Shown: positions 49,901 through 59,478 of the stretch, piece by piece
How the letters are laid out: each line of letters opens with the position of its first letter
How positions within the stretch are numbered: position 1 is the stretch's first letter
NCBI GenBank assembly: GCA_021202465.1
Contig: JAJQCZ010000050.1
Location: 5,082-69,081, forward strand
Length of the DNA stretch: 64,000 bases
Direction: 5' to 3'
Source of the DNA: Lachnospiraceae bacterium
Lineage (GTDB): Bacteria; Bacillota; Clostridia; Lachnospirales; Lachnospiraceae
Program-made: the position numbers and the translations under genes
The notes under the pieces: generated by a model
Seen by the model: only the letters and a program-made list of their open reading frames with translations
Told to the model about the DNA's origin: nothing
The model's database searches: none

Positions 49901-51838
49901 TTACTCCCCCAATTCCTCCATAACACTGGGGAACAGAGCGGCGTCCGTATGCGGCAGGAAGCAGGCCGCCACGAACTCATCCATGTAGCCCGGATTGGTG
50001 CTCAGTTCCACATATGTCATATTGGAAGCGATCTCATGCACCTTCTTCTCCGCCGTGTCCGATAACAGGATCGTGTAAGCGCCCGACAGGGAGGAATTGC
50101 CGATGTAGTGGTATTTCTCCAGGTCCACATCAGGGAACATGCCGATCATCACCGCGTTCTTCATATTGATGCCGCTGCCAATGCCGCCCGCCACGTAAAT
50201 ATGCTCGATCATATCGATCTCGAAATCCAGCGAGGCCAGCAGGACATGGATGGCCGAGAAGATAGCTCCCTTGGCCCGGATGAAGTTATCGATATCCACC
50301 TCCGTGATCTCGATATCTTTCACAGAAGCTGCATCCTCGCGGAAGGCCAGCACGTAGCTTCCCATCCCGTGCTCATTGTGCCGCACCCGCGGCCCTTCAC
50401 GGGTAAAAAGCCCCTTGGCATTGATGATACCGCAGCGGAACAGCTCACAGATCACATCAATGATCCCGGAGCCGCACAGGCCCACCGGCTTCTGCCCCTC
50501 CTCCCCGACGATGCGGAAGCTGGGCTCCATGGTCTCCTTATCAATCGTACAGGCCTCGATGGCTCCGTCCGTCGCCCGCATGCCGCAGCTGATATCGCCG
50601 CCCTCGAAAGCGGGACCCGCCGAGCAGGCACAGCTCATGAGGAAATCCCGGTTGCCGAAGACGATCTCGCCGTTGGTTCCCAGATCAATGAGCAAAGAAA
50701 ACTCATCCTTATCCCAGATGCAGCTCGACAACGCTCCGGCTGTAATGTCGCCGCCCACATAGCTGCCCGTATTGGGCGAAATCACCACCTTCGCCTCCGG
50801 CGCCGCGAAGAGACCCAGATCGTGCGCCTTCACCGCATGCGTATAAAAGAAGGTGGGAATATAGGGTTCCATACGCACCGGATCCGCGTACACGCCCAGA
50901 AGCAGATGGTTCATCGTCGTATTTCCGGCGATACACAGGCGGTATATCCAGGTCACGGGAATCTTCGCGCTCTTACACATCTCCGCGATCAGCGGGTTCA
51001 GTGTCTCCTCCACGATGGCCTTCTGCAGCCGCTTCCGTCCGCCGGCCCGTGTGGACTCGATGATGCGGTTGATGACATCCGCGCCGTAGCGGATCTGACC
51101 GTTTCCAGCCGAGGCCTTCGCCAGAATCTTCCCGGTCAGAAGATCTGTCAGAACCGCCGAGACCGTCGTGGTGCCGATGTCGATGGCCAGCCCGGCCGCC
51201 ACTGCCTCGCGGTCCGCCGGGAGCACATTCATCACCTGAAGACCCGCGCCCTCCTGCGTCACCACCGCCTTCACCTGAAAGTCACTGTCCCGCAGCACCC
51301 GAGAGAGAGGCTGCAGCACCTGGAAGGTGATCGAAATGTCCTCGCACCCGGTCTCATTTCGCAGCGCCCAGAGCAGCCGCTCATTATCCGGCATCGTATC
51401 ATCGAGTGTCGGCGCCTCCATCGTCAGCGGAATCACGCGAAATGTATTTTCAAAAGCAATGCCCGCGCCCCGCAGTTCCTCCATGGTCGCGTCGAAGATG
51501 GCCAGCTCCTCGCCGGAACTCAGATCCGCCACCTTCATACGGCTCTTGTACGCGGAAGCAATATCAGGCACCAACACCGTCACGTCGCCGGAGACCTTAC
51601 TGACACAGGCCAGCCGCCACCCGGCGTCATACTCCTCCTGCGTGATGTGAAGCGTCTTCTCCGATGCCACCTGCCCGCGCACCAGCTTCACCCGGCATTT
51701 TCCGCAGGATGCGTTGCCGGAGCAGGGCGCGTCGATCGCCACATTGTGGCTGCGCGCCACCTCCAGGAGGTTCTCCCCCGGATTGGCCTCCGCACGCACC
51801 GGCTCCCCCGTCTCAAACTGAAAAATGATTTCTGCCAT
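49901..51838 (-). CDS. acsV: Reductive activator of the corrinoid Fe-S protein (RACo)
   Basis: 645 residues. It uses ATP to lift an electron onto Co(II) of inactivated AcsCD, restoring methyl-accepting Co(I). N-terminal [2Fe-2S] ferredoxin domain with ligands Cys39, Cys45, Cys48 and Cys78, then a linker and a C-terminal ASKHA ATPase region with 'AIDIGTTTVSAVLTDLLTG', 'IAGNTTMNHLLLG', 'LIDLGTNGEIVFGNRD' and 'VAGGIGSGINMKNAV'. It is separated from acsB copy 1 by a lipoprotein gene and has its own promoter. Start ATG with AAGGAC-type ribosome site. Confidence 0.93.
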   Translation of the reverse strand: MAEIIFQFETGEPVRAEANPGENLLEVARSHNVAIDAPCSGNASCGKCRVKLVRGQVASEKTLHITQEEYDAGWRLACVSKVSGDVTVLVPDIASAYKSRMKVADLSSGEELAIFDATMEELRGAGIAFENTFRVIPLTMEAPTLDDTMPDNERLLWALRNETGCEDISITFQVLQPLSRVLRDSDFQVKAVVTQEGAGLQVMNVLPADREAVAAGLAIDIGTTTVSAVLTDLLTGKILAKASAGNGQIRYGADVINRIIESTRAGGRKRLQKAIVEETLNPLIAEMCKSAKIPVTWIYRLCIAGNTTMNHLLLGVYADPVRMEPYIPTFFYTHAVKAHDLGLFAAPEAKVVISPNTGSYVGGDITAGALSSCIWDKDEFSLLIDLGTNGEIVFGNRDFLMSCACSAGPAFEGGDISCGMRATDGAIEACTIDKETMEPSFRIVGEEGQKPVGLCGSGIIDVICELFRCGIINAKGLFTREGPRVRHNEHGMGSYVLAFREDAASVKDIEITEVDIDNFIRAKGAIFSAIHVLLASLDFEIDMIEHIYVAGGIGSGINMKNAVMIGMFPDVDLEKYHYIGNSSLSGAYTILLSDTAEKKVHEIASNMTYVELSTNPGYMDEFVAACFLPHTDAALFPSVMEELGE

Positions 51839-51941
51839 ATAAGTCTGTCCTTTCTTCTCTGTAGTCCGGATCGAAAAAAGAATTCCCTCTGCTTCTATAT
51901 CCTCAGATCATATGGGCGACAAGAAGGTTTTTGTCCCACGT

Positions 51942-51970
51942 ATCATAGCAAAATTCCAGGCCGAAAGCAA
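51942..51970 (-). promoter_or_regulatory. Sigma-A promoter of acsV
   Basis: TTGCTT (51970-51965), 17-bp spacer, TATGAT (51947-51942), minus strand. Leader about 95 nt with a GGGACAA/TTGTCGCCC-type hairpin close to the start site. Confidence 0.7.
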
Positions 51971-52112
51971 TTTCTTTTGACCTGACGCCCTTCATTTTCC
52001 GCCGCAGCGATCTCAATTTCATACACTCTGTCCATGCCCCTCACAGACAGACAGTTCCTGTTCCGCCGGAAGCCCTTTTCCCGCCTCCACGAAATGGCAG
52101 ACACTCCCGCTT
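51971..52112 (-). other. Gap between the lipoprotein gene and the acsV promoter
   Basis: About 140 nt with no gene. A clear terminator for the lipoprotein gene was not seen, so some readthrough into acsV is possible. Confidence 0.4.
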
Positions 52113-53768
52113 CTATCCCGCATAGGGAAGCATCTCAAAATATTCATACTCGGAGACACCGTCGATATACAGCTCCCACACGTTCTCCTCATCGCCGTAT
52201 TCATAGGAAATACTTCCGGTTTCCCCGGTGTCCTCCTCTGTAAAATACGCTGTCCCGGCATTGTCCGTGCCCGTGATGCGGATCCGGCTGCCCTCCGGGA
52301 GCACTGCAGCTTCCCCGTCTATCGTCACCGGCAGTTCCTTCACAAGCGTCAGGATGTGCCAGGCATAACCGTCCTGCAGAATCTCGAAGACCTCCTCCGT
52401 CTGTGCAAGCGTACCATCCTCTCCGATCTCATACTCCATAAGAGAATCATAATTTCCCAGAACACCCAGACGCATGACCAGCGTCATAGCCCCGGCGCTC
52501 ACCGTCCCCCGCTCCAGACTGACGCTCTCCAGACTGCTCCGCAGAGTGATCGTCCCGTCTGTGATCTCATAAAGGAATGTCACATAATCATCCGACATAT
52601 AGTCCGCATCGAGAAGCACAAAACTGCGCCCGTCCGCAAGCTGCAGCAGGCAGGCCTCTCCGAAGCTGCCGAATTCTCCGACGGATACAGATTCCTCATC
52701 CAGGCACACGGAGATCGGGGACATCCCGTAATCTTCATCCACTTCCATCTTCACAGTGACGGTGCCGGACTCCGTTTTGATCTCTGTATTCTCTGAGAAC
52801 TGCGCCGAACCCGTTCCCTGCAGGCCGACATAGTTGTCCTTCATATAGCCGCCCACTTCATCATAAGGGCAGGTCACACAGGCCGTGCCCATGGAATACG
52901 GTCCCAATTCATAGGGATTAAATATAAAAGTAATTCCTTCTGCATCCAGATACCAGACCGGTTCTGTCTCCCACATGGAAGCGACGGTCTCCTCATATCC
53001 CTCAAACAGCTCGTCGCCGTATTCCCCGCCCAGTTTCTCCACGATATAAGCCTGCGCCGTTTCCTGAAAACCGTCGGCATCCTCCAGGATATCATTTAAC
53101 GTCAGGATTTCTCCGCTCTCTGCACTGAAATTCACTGATGTATACCCGGAATCTCCGTGCACGCCTCCCACATAACTATAAGACAGGATCGTCAGGCTCA
53201 GAACACTCTCATCTGCGCGCGTCACCTCAATCTCCCTGCGGGAATCATAATAATAGCTGTCGGGGTCTGTCTCCACTTCCCCGATGGACTCCGCGGCCTC
53301 CTCAGCCAGTTCCTCACAGCTCTCCCAGAAGGACGCTGTCTGCTCTTCATTCCAGAGATTCACCGCTTCACAGAGCAGATCGCAGCCCTCTCCCTGCACC
53401 TGGATGCTGTCGCACTCTGCCTGCATCAGCCACTGTTCTCCGTCCTCACTGTACCAGTTCCTGTACGTCGTCTCGCTGGTGACCTTCAGAGCTTCTTTCA
53501 CATCATCCTCTGAGACAGGCGTCTCCGAATCTGCTCCCAAACTTTCCGGTTCGGCCGACTCCTCGCTGTCTGTTTCCGTCTGTACTGCGGCAGAGCTTTC
53601 CTCCCCCGACGTCCCTGTTCCGGAAGTCTCCTGTTCCGTCGTCTCCGTTTCGGAGGCTTCCGTTTCCTTTGCCGAAGCATTCCGGTCGGACGACGTACCG
53701 CAGGCAGTCAGTGCAAGACTCATAATCAATATAAAACATACGGTAAGCCTTCTTCTCTTTTTCTCCAT
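52113..53768 (-). CDS. Lipoprotein with RsiV/DUF3298-like domain
   Basis: 551 residues. Lipobox 'LALTACG' near residue 23, then a Ser/Thr/Glu-rich linker to about 90. Residues about 95-330 follow the RsiV/DUF3298 pattern: 'SYVGGVHGDSGYTSVNFSAESGEILTLNDIL' (quoted in parts: SYVGGVHGDSGY, GEILTLNDIL) and 'GITFIFNPYELGPYSMG'. The C-terminal 200 residues are beta-rich and unassigned. No sigma factor is adjacent, so it need not be an anti-sigma factor. It interrupts the acs gene run on the same strand; a link to acetogenesis is not apparent. Confidence 0.82.
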   Translation of the reverse strand: MEKKRRRLTVCFILIMSLALTACGTSSDRNASAKETEASETETTEQETSGTGTSGEESSAAVQTETDSEESAEPESLGADSETPVSEDDVKEALKVTSETTYRNWYSEDGEQWLMQAECDSIQVQGEGCDLLCEAVNLWNEEQTASFWESCEELAEEAAESIGEVETDPDSYYYDSRREIEVTRADESVLSLTILSYSYVGGVHGDSGYTSVNFSAESGEILTLNDILEDADGFQETAQAYIVEKLGGEYGDELFEGYEETVASMWETEPVWYLDAEGITFIFNPYELGPYSMGTACVTCPYDEVGGYMKDNYVGLQGTGSAQFSENTEIKTESGTVTVKMEVDEDYGMSPISVCLDEESVSVGEFGSFGEACLLQLADGRSFVLLDADYMSDDYVTFLYEITDGTITLRSSLESVSLERGTVSAGAMTLVMRLGVLGNYDSLMEYEIGEDGTLAQTEEVFEILQDGYAWHILTLVKELPVTIDGEAAVLPEGSRIRITGTDNAGTAYFTEEDTGETGSISYEYGDEENVWELYIDGVSEYEYFEMLPYAG

Positions 53769-53811
53769 CCTGATATTTCCCCCTTACTGTTTTTTCACCC
53801 ATTTCACTGAT

Positions 53812-53822
53812 CGAACCGTTCG
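53812..53822. promoter_or_regulatory. Small palindrome upstream of the lipoprotein gene
   Basis: CGAAC-C-GTTCG, 44 bp before the start codon. Operator-like in size and place; no promoter pair could be fitted with confidence. Confidence 0.35.
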
Positions 53823-53859
53823 GAAGTTCCGGGCAACTCAACGATGTCCCTAATAAAAT

Positions 53860-53892
53860 CCAGGGAGACAAGTTCACCTTTTGTCTCCCTGG
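53860..53892 (-). terminator. Terminator of the acsD-acsC-acsE-acsB1 transcript
   Basis: Perfect 12-bp stem CCAGGGAGACAA/TTGTCTCCCTGG with a 9-nt loop, followed on the minus strand by ATTTTATTA. It closes the carbonyl-branch operon 60 nt past acsB copy 1. Confidence 0.88.
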
Positions 53893-53951
53893 CGTTCTCA
53901 TGGCGAGTTTATGTCCCGGGCAGATCATTTGCCCTCATTGACACGCATTTC

Positions 53952-56078
53952 CTACATCAGCGGCTCCATCTCCAGCGCGGGATGTCCCTTCTCGGTCAGG
54001 AACTCCAGCACTTCCTCCGTATCCGTGGCGATGGTCTCGTCGCAGATCATGTCGGAGAAGTTATCGATGCCGTACAGCTCCTTGGTCGTCTTGTTCAGGC
54101 GGTCCGCCACATCGTCCTTCAGCTCCTTGGGCATCCAGACGATTCTCTTGACGCCGCCCTCGGCGCTAATGAACTTCTTGGAAGCGATGAAATGACGTCC
54201 GTGACCCATAAAGCCGGGAGTCTGCACGCCGCCGCCGGTCATGGAAGCCAGCTCGCCGAAGGTCATGCCCGTGGGGGTCATGCCGGCATACTCACGGTTG
54301 ACGACCACCACGCCGTTGGAGGCAGGCTCGATGCCGCAGATGCACTCAAAGCAGCCGCAGGAGGTCATCGGATCCTCGAGGATAGAGTACAGTGTCACGG
54401 AATTTACCGCACCCTGTGTCGCCTGCTCCACCACCTCGTTGACCTTGGTGTAGCGGCCCAGCCGCTCGTCCAGACATCCTTCCTTGGGGATGGGCTGGCA
54501 GGGACCGGTGGGAGTCAGCTCCTTGGTGGCCTTGGCATCCAGCCACGATACGGCGCCGCACAGGCCCAGCCGCTCCGGCGTGACCACACAGCAGTGAGAC
54601 GGCGCGAAGGACTGGCAGAGGATGCAGGTGTAGAACTGATCGACGCTCTCGTCCGTCAGGGAAGCCAGACGGTCATCTCTCTTATTATACGTAGGCAGAG
54701 CCTTCTCGTTCAGAATCTCTTCCACCTTCTCCTTCTCGGTGTAGAAGGTGACCTCGCACTTATCCACAACACTGTCGAACTCGTCCATGATCATGTTGTA
54801 AAGCACTTCGCCGAAATGGTGCAGAGTCAGACCCTTGGCCGCTGCCTCTTTGTTGATACGGATACGGATCAGGTTTCTCTGGCCGGTGTGCATCACACCC
54901 TCCATGTAGTTGAACCAGGTGTGGAACTTTCGCTCGATGACCGACTCAAAATCGGACTGCATTTTGGCCCCGGCGACTTTTACGTATGTAGCCAGAGGCA
55001 GTTCACCGCCCGCAGGAATGTCGGGGCCGACGACCGTAATCTTATGATCCTCGATGCTTCCGGCCTCCACAGACTCCACCAGCTCGCAGGTGGGATTGGC
55101 ATGGGAGCTGAACTCGGTGAGCATATCGCTGCGGCGGATGATCTCACCCTCGAAGGCTGCAGCAAAGGCCACAGGAATCGGAAGCTCGGTGACCTTGATC
55201 TTAATGTTGCGCAGTTCCAGAGACTTCTTCACGGTCAGGCTGTGATCCGTCACGGATTCCAGAGCTCCGGGCACCTGGTTCTCGCCCAGATCGATGTCCA
55301 CCACCACGGGGAAACCCAGGGCAATGGCCCCGGCTCCGGCGGAGACCACCACATTATCAATCGCGCCGAAGGTATTCACGAAAGCCGGGACACGGTCTTT
55401 TGTGTAAGCCAGCAGATCGCTCAGCTTGCCGGGTTCGATGGCGCCGAAGATCAGCGCCGCCCGGATAGCCACAGTAACCACATGTGTGACAGCCGTCACT
55501 GCGTGACCCAGCGGCACCACACGGAACTCAAGTCCCATTTTCACGCCGCCCTCAAGACATTGATCAATGACATCTCCCACCAGGAAGCTCATAATGCCCT
55601 TGCTCTGGTAGTCTTTCACCACATTCACCACATCGGCGGGGTCATCCGCCTTACCCAGGACCACCGCCACACCGGGGATATCGCCGGTCACCAGCGGCAC
55701 GCCCAGGGAACGGATAATGGGATCGGAGACGAAACCGATCCCGGCCTCGTTGGCATACGGATCGTCACTCTCCGCATACTTCAGCGCTTCCAGGATCTCC
55801 GCCCCCACTGCTGTGGCAAGACCCGCGTTCAGTGCCTGACCCAGATCCTCCTGATCCGTGATCAGGCTCTTCAGCACACCCACACAGGCAGGCAGATCGC
55901 CCAGCGTCTTCACCTTCACGCCCGTCGCCGAATAAATCGTGGGCAGAAAATACGCCGTATCCGGGAAGGCGATTGCCTTATCCGCGCCGTATTTGGCGAT
56001 GGCATCATTCACCGCGCCTTCTGTCAGACCGGCCACCGCATGGGAGCCGCCGTAGATTAAATCTGTCAATACGCTCAT
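53952..56078 (-). CDS. acsB: Acetyl-CoA synthase, copy 1
   Basis: 708 residues, full length. It condenses CO, methyl from the corrinoid protein and CoA. The A-cluster ligands are intact: the Cys pattern CX2CX8CX9C in 'CILCQSFAPSHCC' to 'RLGLC', and 'SCGCFEC', which supplies the Cys-Gly-Cys nickel site. An extra Cys precedes the third ligand. The N-terminal domain starts 'MSVLTDLIYGGSHAVAG'. AGGAGG precedes the ATG. Last gene of the acsD operon, 132 nt after acsE across three hairpins. It differs from copy 2 throughout, so the duplication is old or one copy was acquired. Confidence 0.96.
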   Translation of the reverse strand: MSVLTDLIYGGSHAVAGLTEGAVNDAIAKYGADKAIAFPDTAYFLPTIYSATGVKVKTLGDLPACVGVLKSLITDQEDLGQALNAGLATAVGAEILEALKYAESDDPYANEAGIGFVSDPIIRSLGVPLVTGDIPGVAVVLGKADDPADVVNVVKDYQSKGIMSFLVGDVIDQCLEGGVKMGLEFRVVPLGHAVTAVTHVVTVAIRAALIFGAIEPGKLSDLLAYTKDRVPAFVNTFGAIDNVVVSAGAGAIALGFPVVVDIDLGENQVPGALESVTDHSLTVKKSLELRNIKIKVTELPIPVAFAAAFEGEIIRRSDMLTEFSSHANPTCELVESVEAGSIEDHKITVVGPDIPAGGELPLATYVKVAGAKMQSDFESVIERKFHTWFNYMEGVMHTGQRNLIRIRINKEAAAKGLTLHHFGEVLYNMIMDEFDSVVDKCEVTFYTEKEKVEEILNEKALPTYNKRDDRLASLTDESVDQFYTCILCQSFAPSHCCVVTPERLGLCGAVSWLDAKATKELTPTGPCQPIPKEGCLDERLGRYTKVNEVVEQATQGAVNSVTLYSILEDPMTSCGCFECICGIEPASNGVVVVNREYAGMTPTGMTFGELASMTGGGVQTPGFMGHGRHFIASKKFISAEGGVKRIVWMPKELKDDVADRLNKTTKELYGIDNFSDMICDETIATDTEEVLEFLTEKGHPALEMEPLM

Positions 56079-56110
56079 CTTTTTTCCTCCTGCATTGATA
56101 GATCACGGGA

Positions 56111-56200
56111 GCGGGACAAATCCCGCCCCCGGTTGCCGTGAAATCCCCCGGCGGGGGATTTCTGATATTCGCAGAGAGCCCCCGGCATACGGAGGCTCTC
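56111..56200 (-). other. Three stacked hairpins between acsE and acsB copy 1
   Basis: In transcript order: GAGAGCC..CCG/CGG..GGCTCTC (56200-56174), GAAATCCCCC/GGGGGATTTC (56162-56140, perfect 10 bp) and GCGGGA/TCCCGC (56126-56111), 20 nt before the acsB ribosome site. None has a T-tract, so RNA processing or stability is more likely than termination. Confidence 0.65.
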
Positions 56201-56210
56201 GGAAGTTCTC

Positions 56211-56996
56211 TTACAGTTCCAGATAGGAATCAGCGTACAGAGTATTGTTCTTCAGCACATCACAGGACTTGATGGTCTCCATGAGGCGAAGATCGCAGGG
56301 GTTCACGATGGCAGAGGTCAGCCCCTGCATCATGGCCATTGCCACCATGGCAGAGTCCATGATGGGGCGGATATGCTTAGGCATACCATTGGAGTTATTG
56401 GACAGACCGCCGGTGGAGTTCAGACCCATCTCACTGAACATCTTGATGGCTTCCAGAACCTCCATCTGCTTGTCCTGCATTCCCTTAACCACCAGGAACA
56501 GCGGATCAAACCACAGATCCTCGGCTTCCATACCCAGCTCCATGCCTCTCTCCAGCATGTTCTGGCAGTGCATCATACGCTCATCGTTGTCCGCCGCGAT
56601 ACCGTGAGCAGAGCACAGCGCAATAACGATGGCGTCGTTCGCCGCCGCCAGGTCGATGTTCTCGATACGGTCTCCCGCGTCCGCGGAGTTCACGATGGGC
56701 TTACCCTTGGAGCGGTTATAGACGGAGATACCGGCTTCAATGGCTTTCTTATTGGCCGTATCCAGGCACAGAGGTACATTGTCAAAATTGCCCTGCAGCA
56801 GTTCCACGGCCCACTTCATCAGTTCCTCGCCGTCCTTCTCTGCCGGTCCGATGTTCACGTCCAGGTAGGTTGCCCCCGCATCCAGCTGTTCCTTGGCACG
56901 CTTCAGAATCGGCTCGGGATTCCTGGTGGCCATCGCCTCACGGATGGAGGGGGAGATGCAGTGAATACGCTCACCAATCGTAATAAATCTTGCCAT
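56211..56996 (-). CDS. acsE: Methyl-THF:corrinoid Fe-S protein methyltransferase
   Basis: 261 residues, the normal MeTr length. It transfers methyl from methyl-THF to Co(I) of AcsCD. TIM-barrel pterin-binding fold: 'ATYLDVNIGPAEKDGEELM', 'LCLDTANKKAIEAG', 'KPIVNSADAGDRIENI', 'DLWFDPLFLVVKGMQDKQ' and 'TGGLSNNSNGMPKHIR', the last two carrying the conserved Asp and Asn region for N5 protonation. The ribosome site AGGAG lies eight bases upstream. Between acsC (54 nt) and acsB copy 1. Confidence 0.96.
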   Translation of the reverse strand: MARFITIGERIHCISPSIREAMATRNPEPILKRAKEQLDAGATYLDVNIGPAEKDGEELMKWAVELLQGNFDNVPLCLDTANKKAIEAGISVYNRSKGKPIVNSADAGDRIENIDLAAANDAIVIALCSAHGIAADNDERMMHCQNMLERGMELGMEAEDLWFDPLFLVVKGMQDKQMEVLEAIKMFSEMGLNSTGGLSNNSNGMPKHIRPIMDSAMVAMAMMQGLTSAIVNPCDLRLMETIKSCDVLKNNTLYADSYLEL

Positions 56997-57050
56997 TTTT
57001 TTATCTCCTTTGGATGATTTATAATTCTGCGGATCACTCCGCGTTATCTG

Positions 57051-58373
57051 CTATTTGAACTCCTTAAGGAACTGAACCAGCTCGACGGCCTCACGGGTAC
57101 CCACGATGACATTCCAGTCAGGCAGCTTCTCCTGCACCTCACCCTTCAGGACTGCGACCTTGCCGGGCAGGATCAGGGTACGGTTCTTAATCCTGGAGCC
57201 GATGTCCGCCTCCTTGATGAACTTGGCAATCGTGGAGGCGCTGAGCTTCCCGGCCGCCCAGGCCGTCAGCACGGAGTAGCCGCCCGCGTCGCTGATGAGC
57301 AGGTTCACGGGAACGCCGGAGCGCTCGATCTCGCCGGACACCAGGAAATAGGTCAGAGCGAAATCCACCGTGATAACACAGGGAGAGTCCTCGGTCGCCC
57401 CGTTCAGCGGATAGATGCCGGGATCGACCTTCATGGGCTTCTGCGGGTCGGTAAAAACGTTCTGCCGCAGACCGAACAAAGGCAGCGCCTGTGCGTAGGA
57501 CATGGACTCCATGACGATGATCGAGCCGTAACGCATGGTGAACAGAGAAGCCAGCGCTGTCTGCATCGCCTGATCTCCAGGCGCCAGCGCGGCTGTATTG
57601 ACAAGCACCGGATAACCGAAGGTCCGGTCCGTATTCTTCACAGCGGCGCGGCGAATCTGCACGGTTTCCGCGAAAGCTTCTTTGACAGAAGCAGTGGAAG
57701 CATTGAGAATCAGGTTCTTATTGCCCATCTTCTCGATCTTTGCGGTCAGATCATACAGAGCATCCAGACCCTCCGCCTTCACTCCCAGAACCACGCCGTA
57801 TTTGCCGGCCAGCTCATTCATCTTCTCCACGTTCTCCGCGTTGGCTCCGTTGAGCACGGGCTTCGCGTCCTTAATGGCTTCCAGAGCGGCCTCGGCGCAG
57901 ACCGGGCAGTCAACATCCAGGATCACCTGACGTCCGGTGGCCGCCGCCTTCTTCGCCATTTCCACAAACACATCGGTGTCGCCGTCATGCTTCACGAAAA
58001 CGAATTCCGCGTACTCTCTCTCTCCGATGCGCTCGTAATCAACCTTTTTCAGTTCCTCAAATACCTCATCGGCATTCTCCTGCGTATCAGACACGGAGAC
58101 CGCATACAGCGTCTTGCTGACGAAGGTCTTCTCGTGACGGTACATCACCGTCTCTCCGCCCATGGACAGATCGCCCACTTTGATGGTCTTCATGGGCGGC
58201 GCCGTGGCCTCAGACAGCTTCGCGATCACATCTGCGCCCATGTAAGGACACTTCTCGATCGGCAGAGCCCCGGCCGCAACCTTCATGGAGAAAGCCATAC
58301 AGGTCGGCACACCGCACTCCTTGCAGTTCTTCTTGGGCGACATCTTAAATATATCAATACCTTTTAATGCCAT
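57051..58373 (-). CDS. acsC: Corrinoid Fe-S protein, large subunit
   Basis: 440 residues. The N-terminal [4Fe-4S] domain has Cys17, Cys20, Cys25 and Cys42 in the CX2CX4CX16C spacing. A TIM-barrel middle and a C-terminal B12-binding domain ('LISDAGGYSVLTAWAAGKLSA') follow. It carries the cobamide that accepts methyl from AcsE and passes it to AcsB, and is the target of AcsV. AAGGAGGG ribosome site. It lies 21 nt after acsD. Confidence 0.96.
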   Translation of the reverse strand: MALKGIDIFKMSPKKNCKECGVPTCMAFSMKVAAGALPIEKCPYMGADVIAKLSEATAPPMKTIKVGDLSMGGETVMYRHEKTFVSKTLYAVSVSDTQENADEVFEELKKVDYERIGEREYAEFVFVKHDGDTDVFVEMAKKAAATGRQVILDVDCPVCAEAALEAIKDAKPVLNGANAENVEKMNELAGKYGVVLGVKAEGLDALYDLTAKIEKMGNKNLILNASTASVKEAFAETVQIRRAAVKNTDRTFGYPVLVNTAALAPGDQAMQTALASLFTMRYGSIIVMESMSYAQALPLFGLRQNVFTDPQKPMKVDPGIYPLNGATEDSPCVITVDFALTYFLVSGEIERSGVPVNLLISDAGGYSVLTAWAAGKLSASTIAKFIKEADIGSRIKNRTLILPGKVAVLKGEVQEKLPDWNVIVGTREAVELVQFLKEFK

Positions 58374-58394
58374 CTTCTTTTCCCTCCTTCAGAC

Positions 58395-59336
58395 TCACAT
58401 CAGCTCACGGATCAGCCGGGATACTGTAGCGACAGACTGAGGGTGTCTCAGAATCACGCCGTTGGATCCGGCCGCCAGAACAGCAGCAGCAGTGGCAACT
58501 TCCATATCGATCCCGCGCGTCTCACGGTCTCCCCACTCAGGGATATCCGCTTCCTCGGTCACGGACTCCTTCACGCCCCAGGTCTCGGAGGCGACAGGAG
58601 TGATGATCGGCATCTGAAGGGTGGTATCATTCTGACCCAGAGCCGCCAGGCGGATACGCTCCAATGTGGAAACCACGTACTCGAAGCCGTAACCGGCAGT
58701 GGCCGTGCCGGGATTCATAACGATGCTGTCGCCGCTCACACCCAGCTGGGTGATGAGGATGTTCAGCTGCTTGGCAAGGTTGATGTCTACGGAGGACTCA
58801 GCGCCCACCTTCTGGTTGTAGGCCAGACCGGCGGCCGCACCCACACCCTTGTAATTCTCTTCCTTGGCGGCCAGCACCAGGATGTTCTTCCCGGCCAGCG
58901 CCTCGGCGCATTTCTCAAAAAGCTGCGCATCCTTCTCGTTGTTCTTGCAGCCCATGATCACGAGGGGCAGATCCACGCTGTCAGCCACTTCCTTCGCGGC
59001 GGCCACGCAGTCCTCCACCGGCGTATCCGCGCCGTTGGGATCCGCGCTCTCAAAGCGCAGGCACAGGAAATCCGCGCCCTCCATGGCAGCAGCCTTCTTC
59101 GCCTGCTCCGCCATGGTGTCACATCCGGCATAGAAGGCCTTCAGGCCCTCCGGCGCATCCGCGTACCCGGTATCCACGATCTCCACACCCACTTTGGGCG
59201 CGTTCTCGATCGGACCGTCAAAGCTGTACAGCGGCATCACGGACTCGCCGCCCAGGACGATCTTCCGGTCACCGGTGCCAATCTCGACCGTCTTGATGGC
59301 AGCCGAAAACTTCTGAGGTGTTTTCTTGAATGGCAT
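58395..59336 (-). CDS. acsD: Corrinoid Fe-S protein, small subunit
   Basis: 313 residues, TIM barrel. The ATG at 59336 ('MPFKKTPQKFSAAIKTVEIG') is preferred because AAAGGAG lies at optimal spacing; ATG two codons earlier is too close to it. Typical segments: 'KIVLGGESVMPLYSFDG', 'DFLCLRFESADPNG' and 'MNPGTATAGYGFEYVVSTLERI' (quoted in part). It forms the AcsCD heterodimer and caps the cobalamin. First gene of the second acs transcript, with a 135-nt structured leader. Confidence 0.95.
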   Translation of the reverse strand: MPFKKTPQKFSAAIKTVEIGTGDRKIVLGGESVMPLYSFDGPIENAPKVGVEIVDTGYADAPEGLKAFYAGCDTMAEQAKKAAAMEGADFLCLRFESADPNGADTPVEDCVAAAKEVADSVDLPLVIMGCKNNEKDAQLFEKCAEALAGKNILVLAAKEENYKGVGAAAGLAYNQKVGAESSVDINLAKQLNILITQLGVSGDSIVMNPGTATAGYGFEYVVSTLERIRLAALGQNDTTLQMPIITPVASETWGVKESVTEEADIPEWGDRETRGIDMEVATAAAVLAAGSNGVILRHPQSVATVSRLIRELM

Positions 59337-59380
59337 TTTCATTACTCCTTTACTGCTATACTCTCTATACATGAGCGGTT

Positions 59381-59432
59381 CTGTCCTCAGGGACAGATGC
59401 GCGCCGGACTCTTTGGGATCCGCCCGGCACGC
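59381..59432 (-). promoter_or_regulatory. Structured leader of acsD
   Basis: Two hairpins on the minus strand: GCGTGCCGG/CCGGCGCGC (59432-59399, one G-U pair) and CTGTCC-CTGA-GGACAG (59396-59381). They lie between the promoter and the acsD ribosome site. Confidence 0.5.
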
Positions 59433-59478
59433 CGCCTGTTAAGCTAAATAAAATCTGACATTATAATTTATAAGTATA

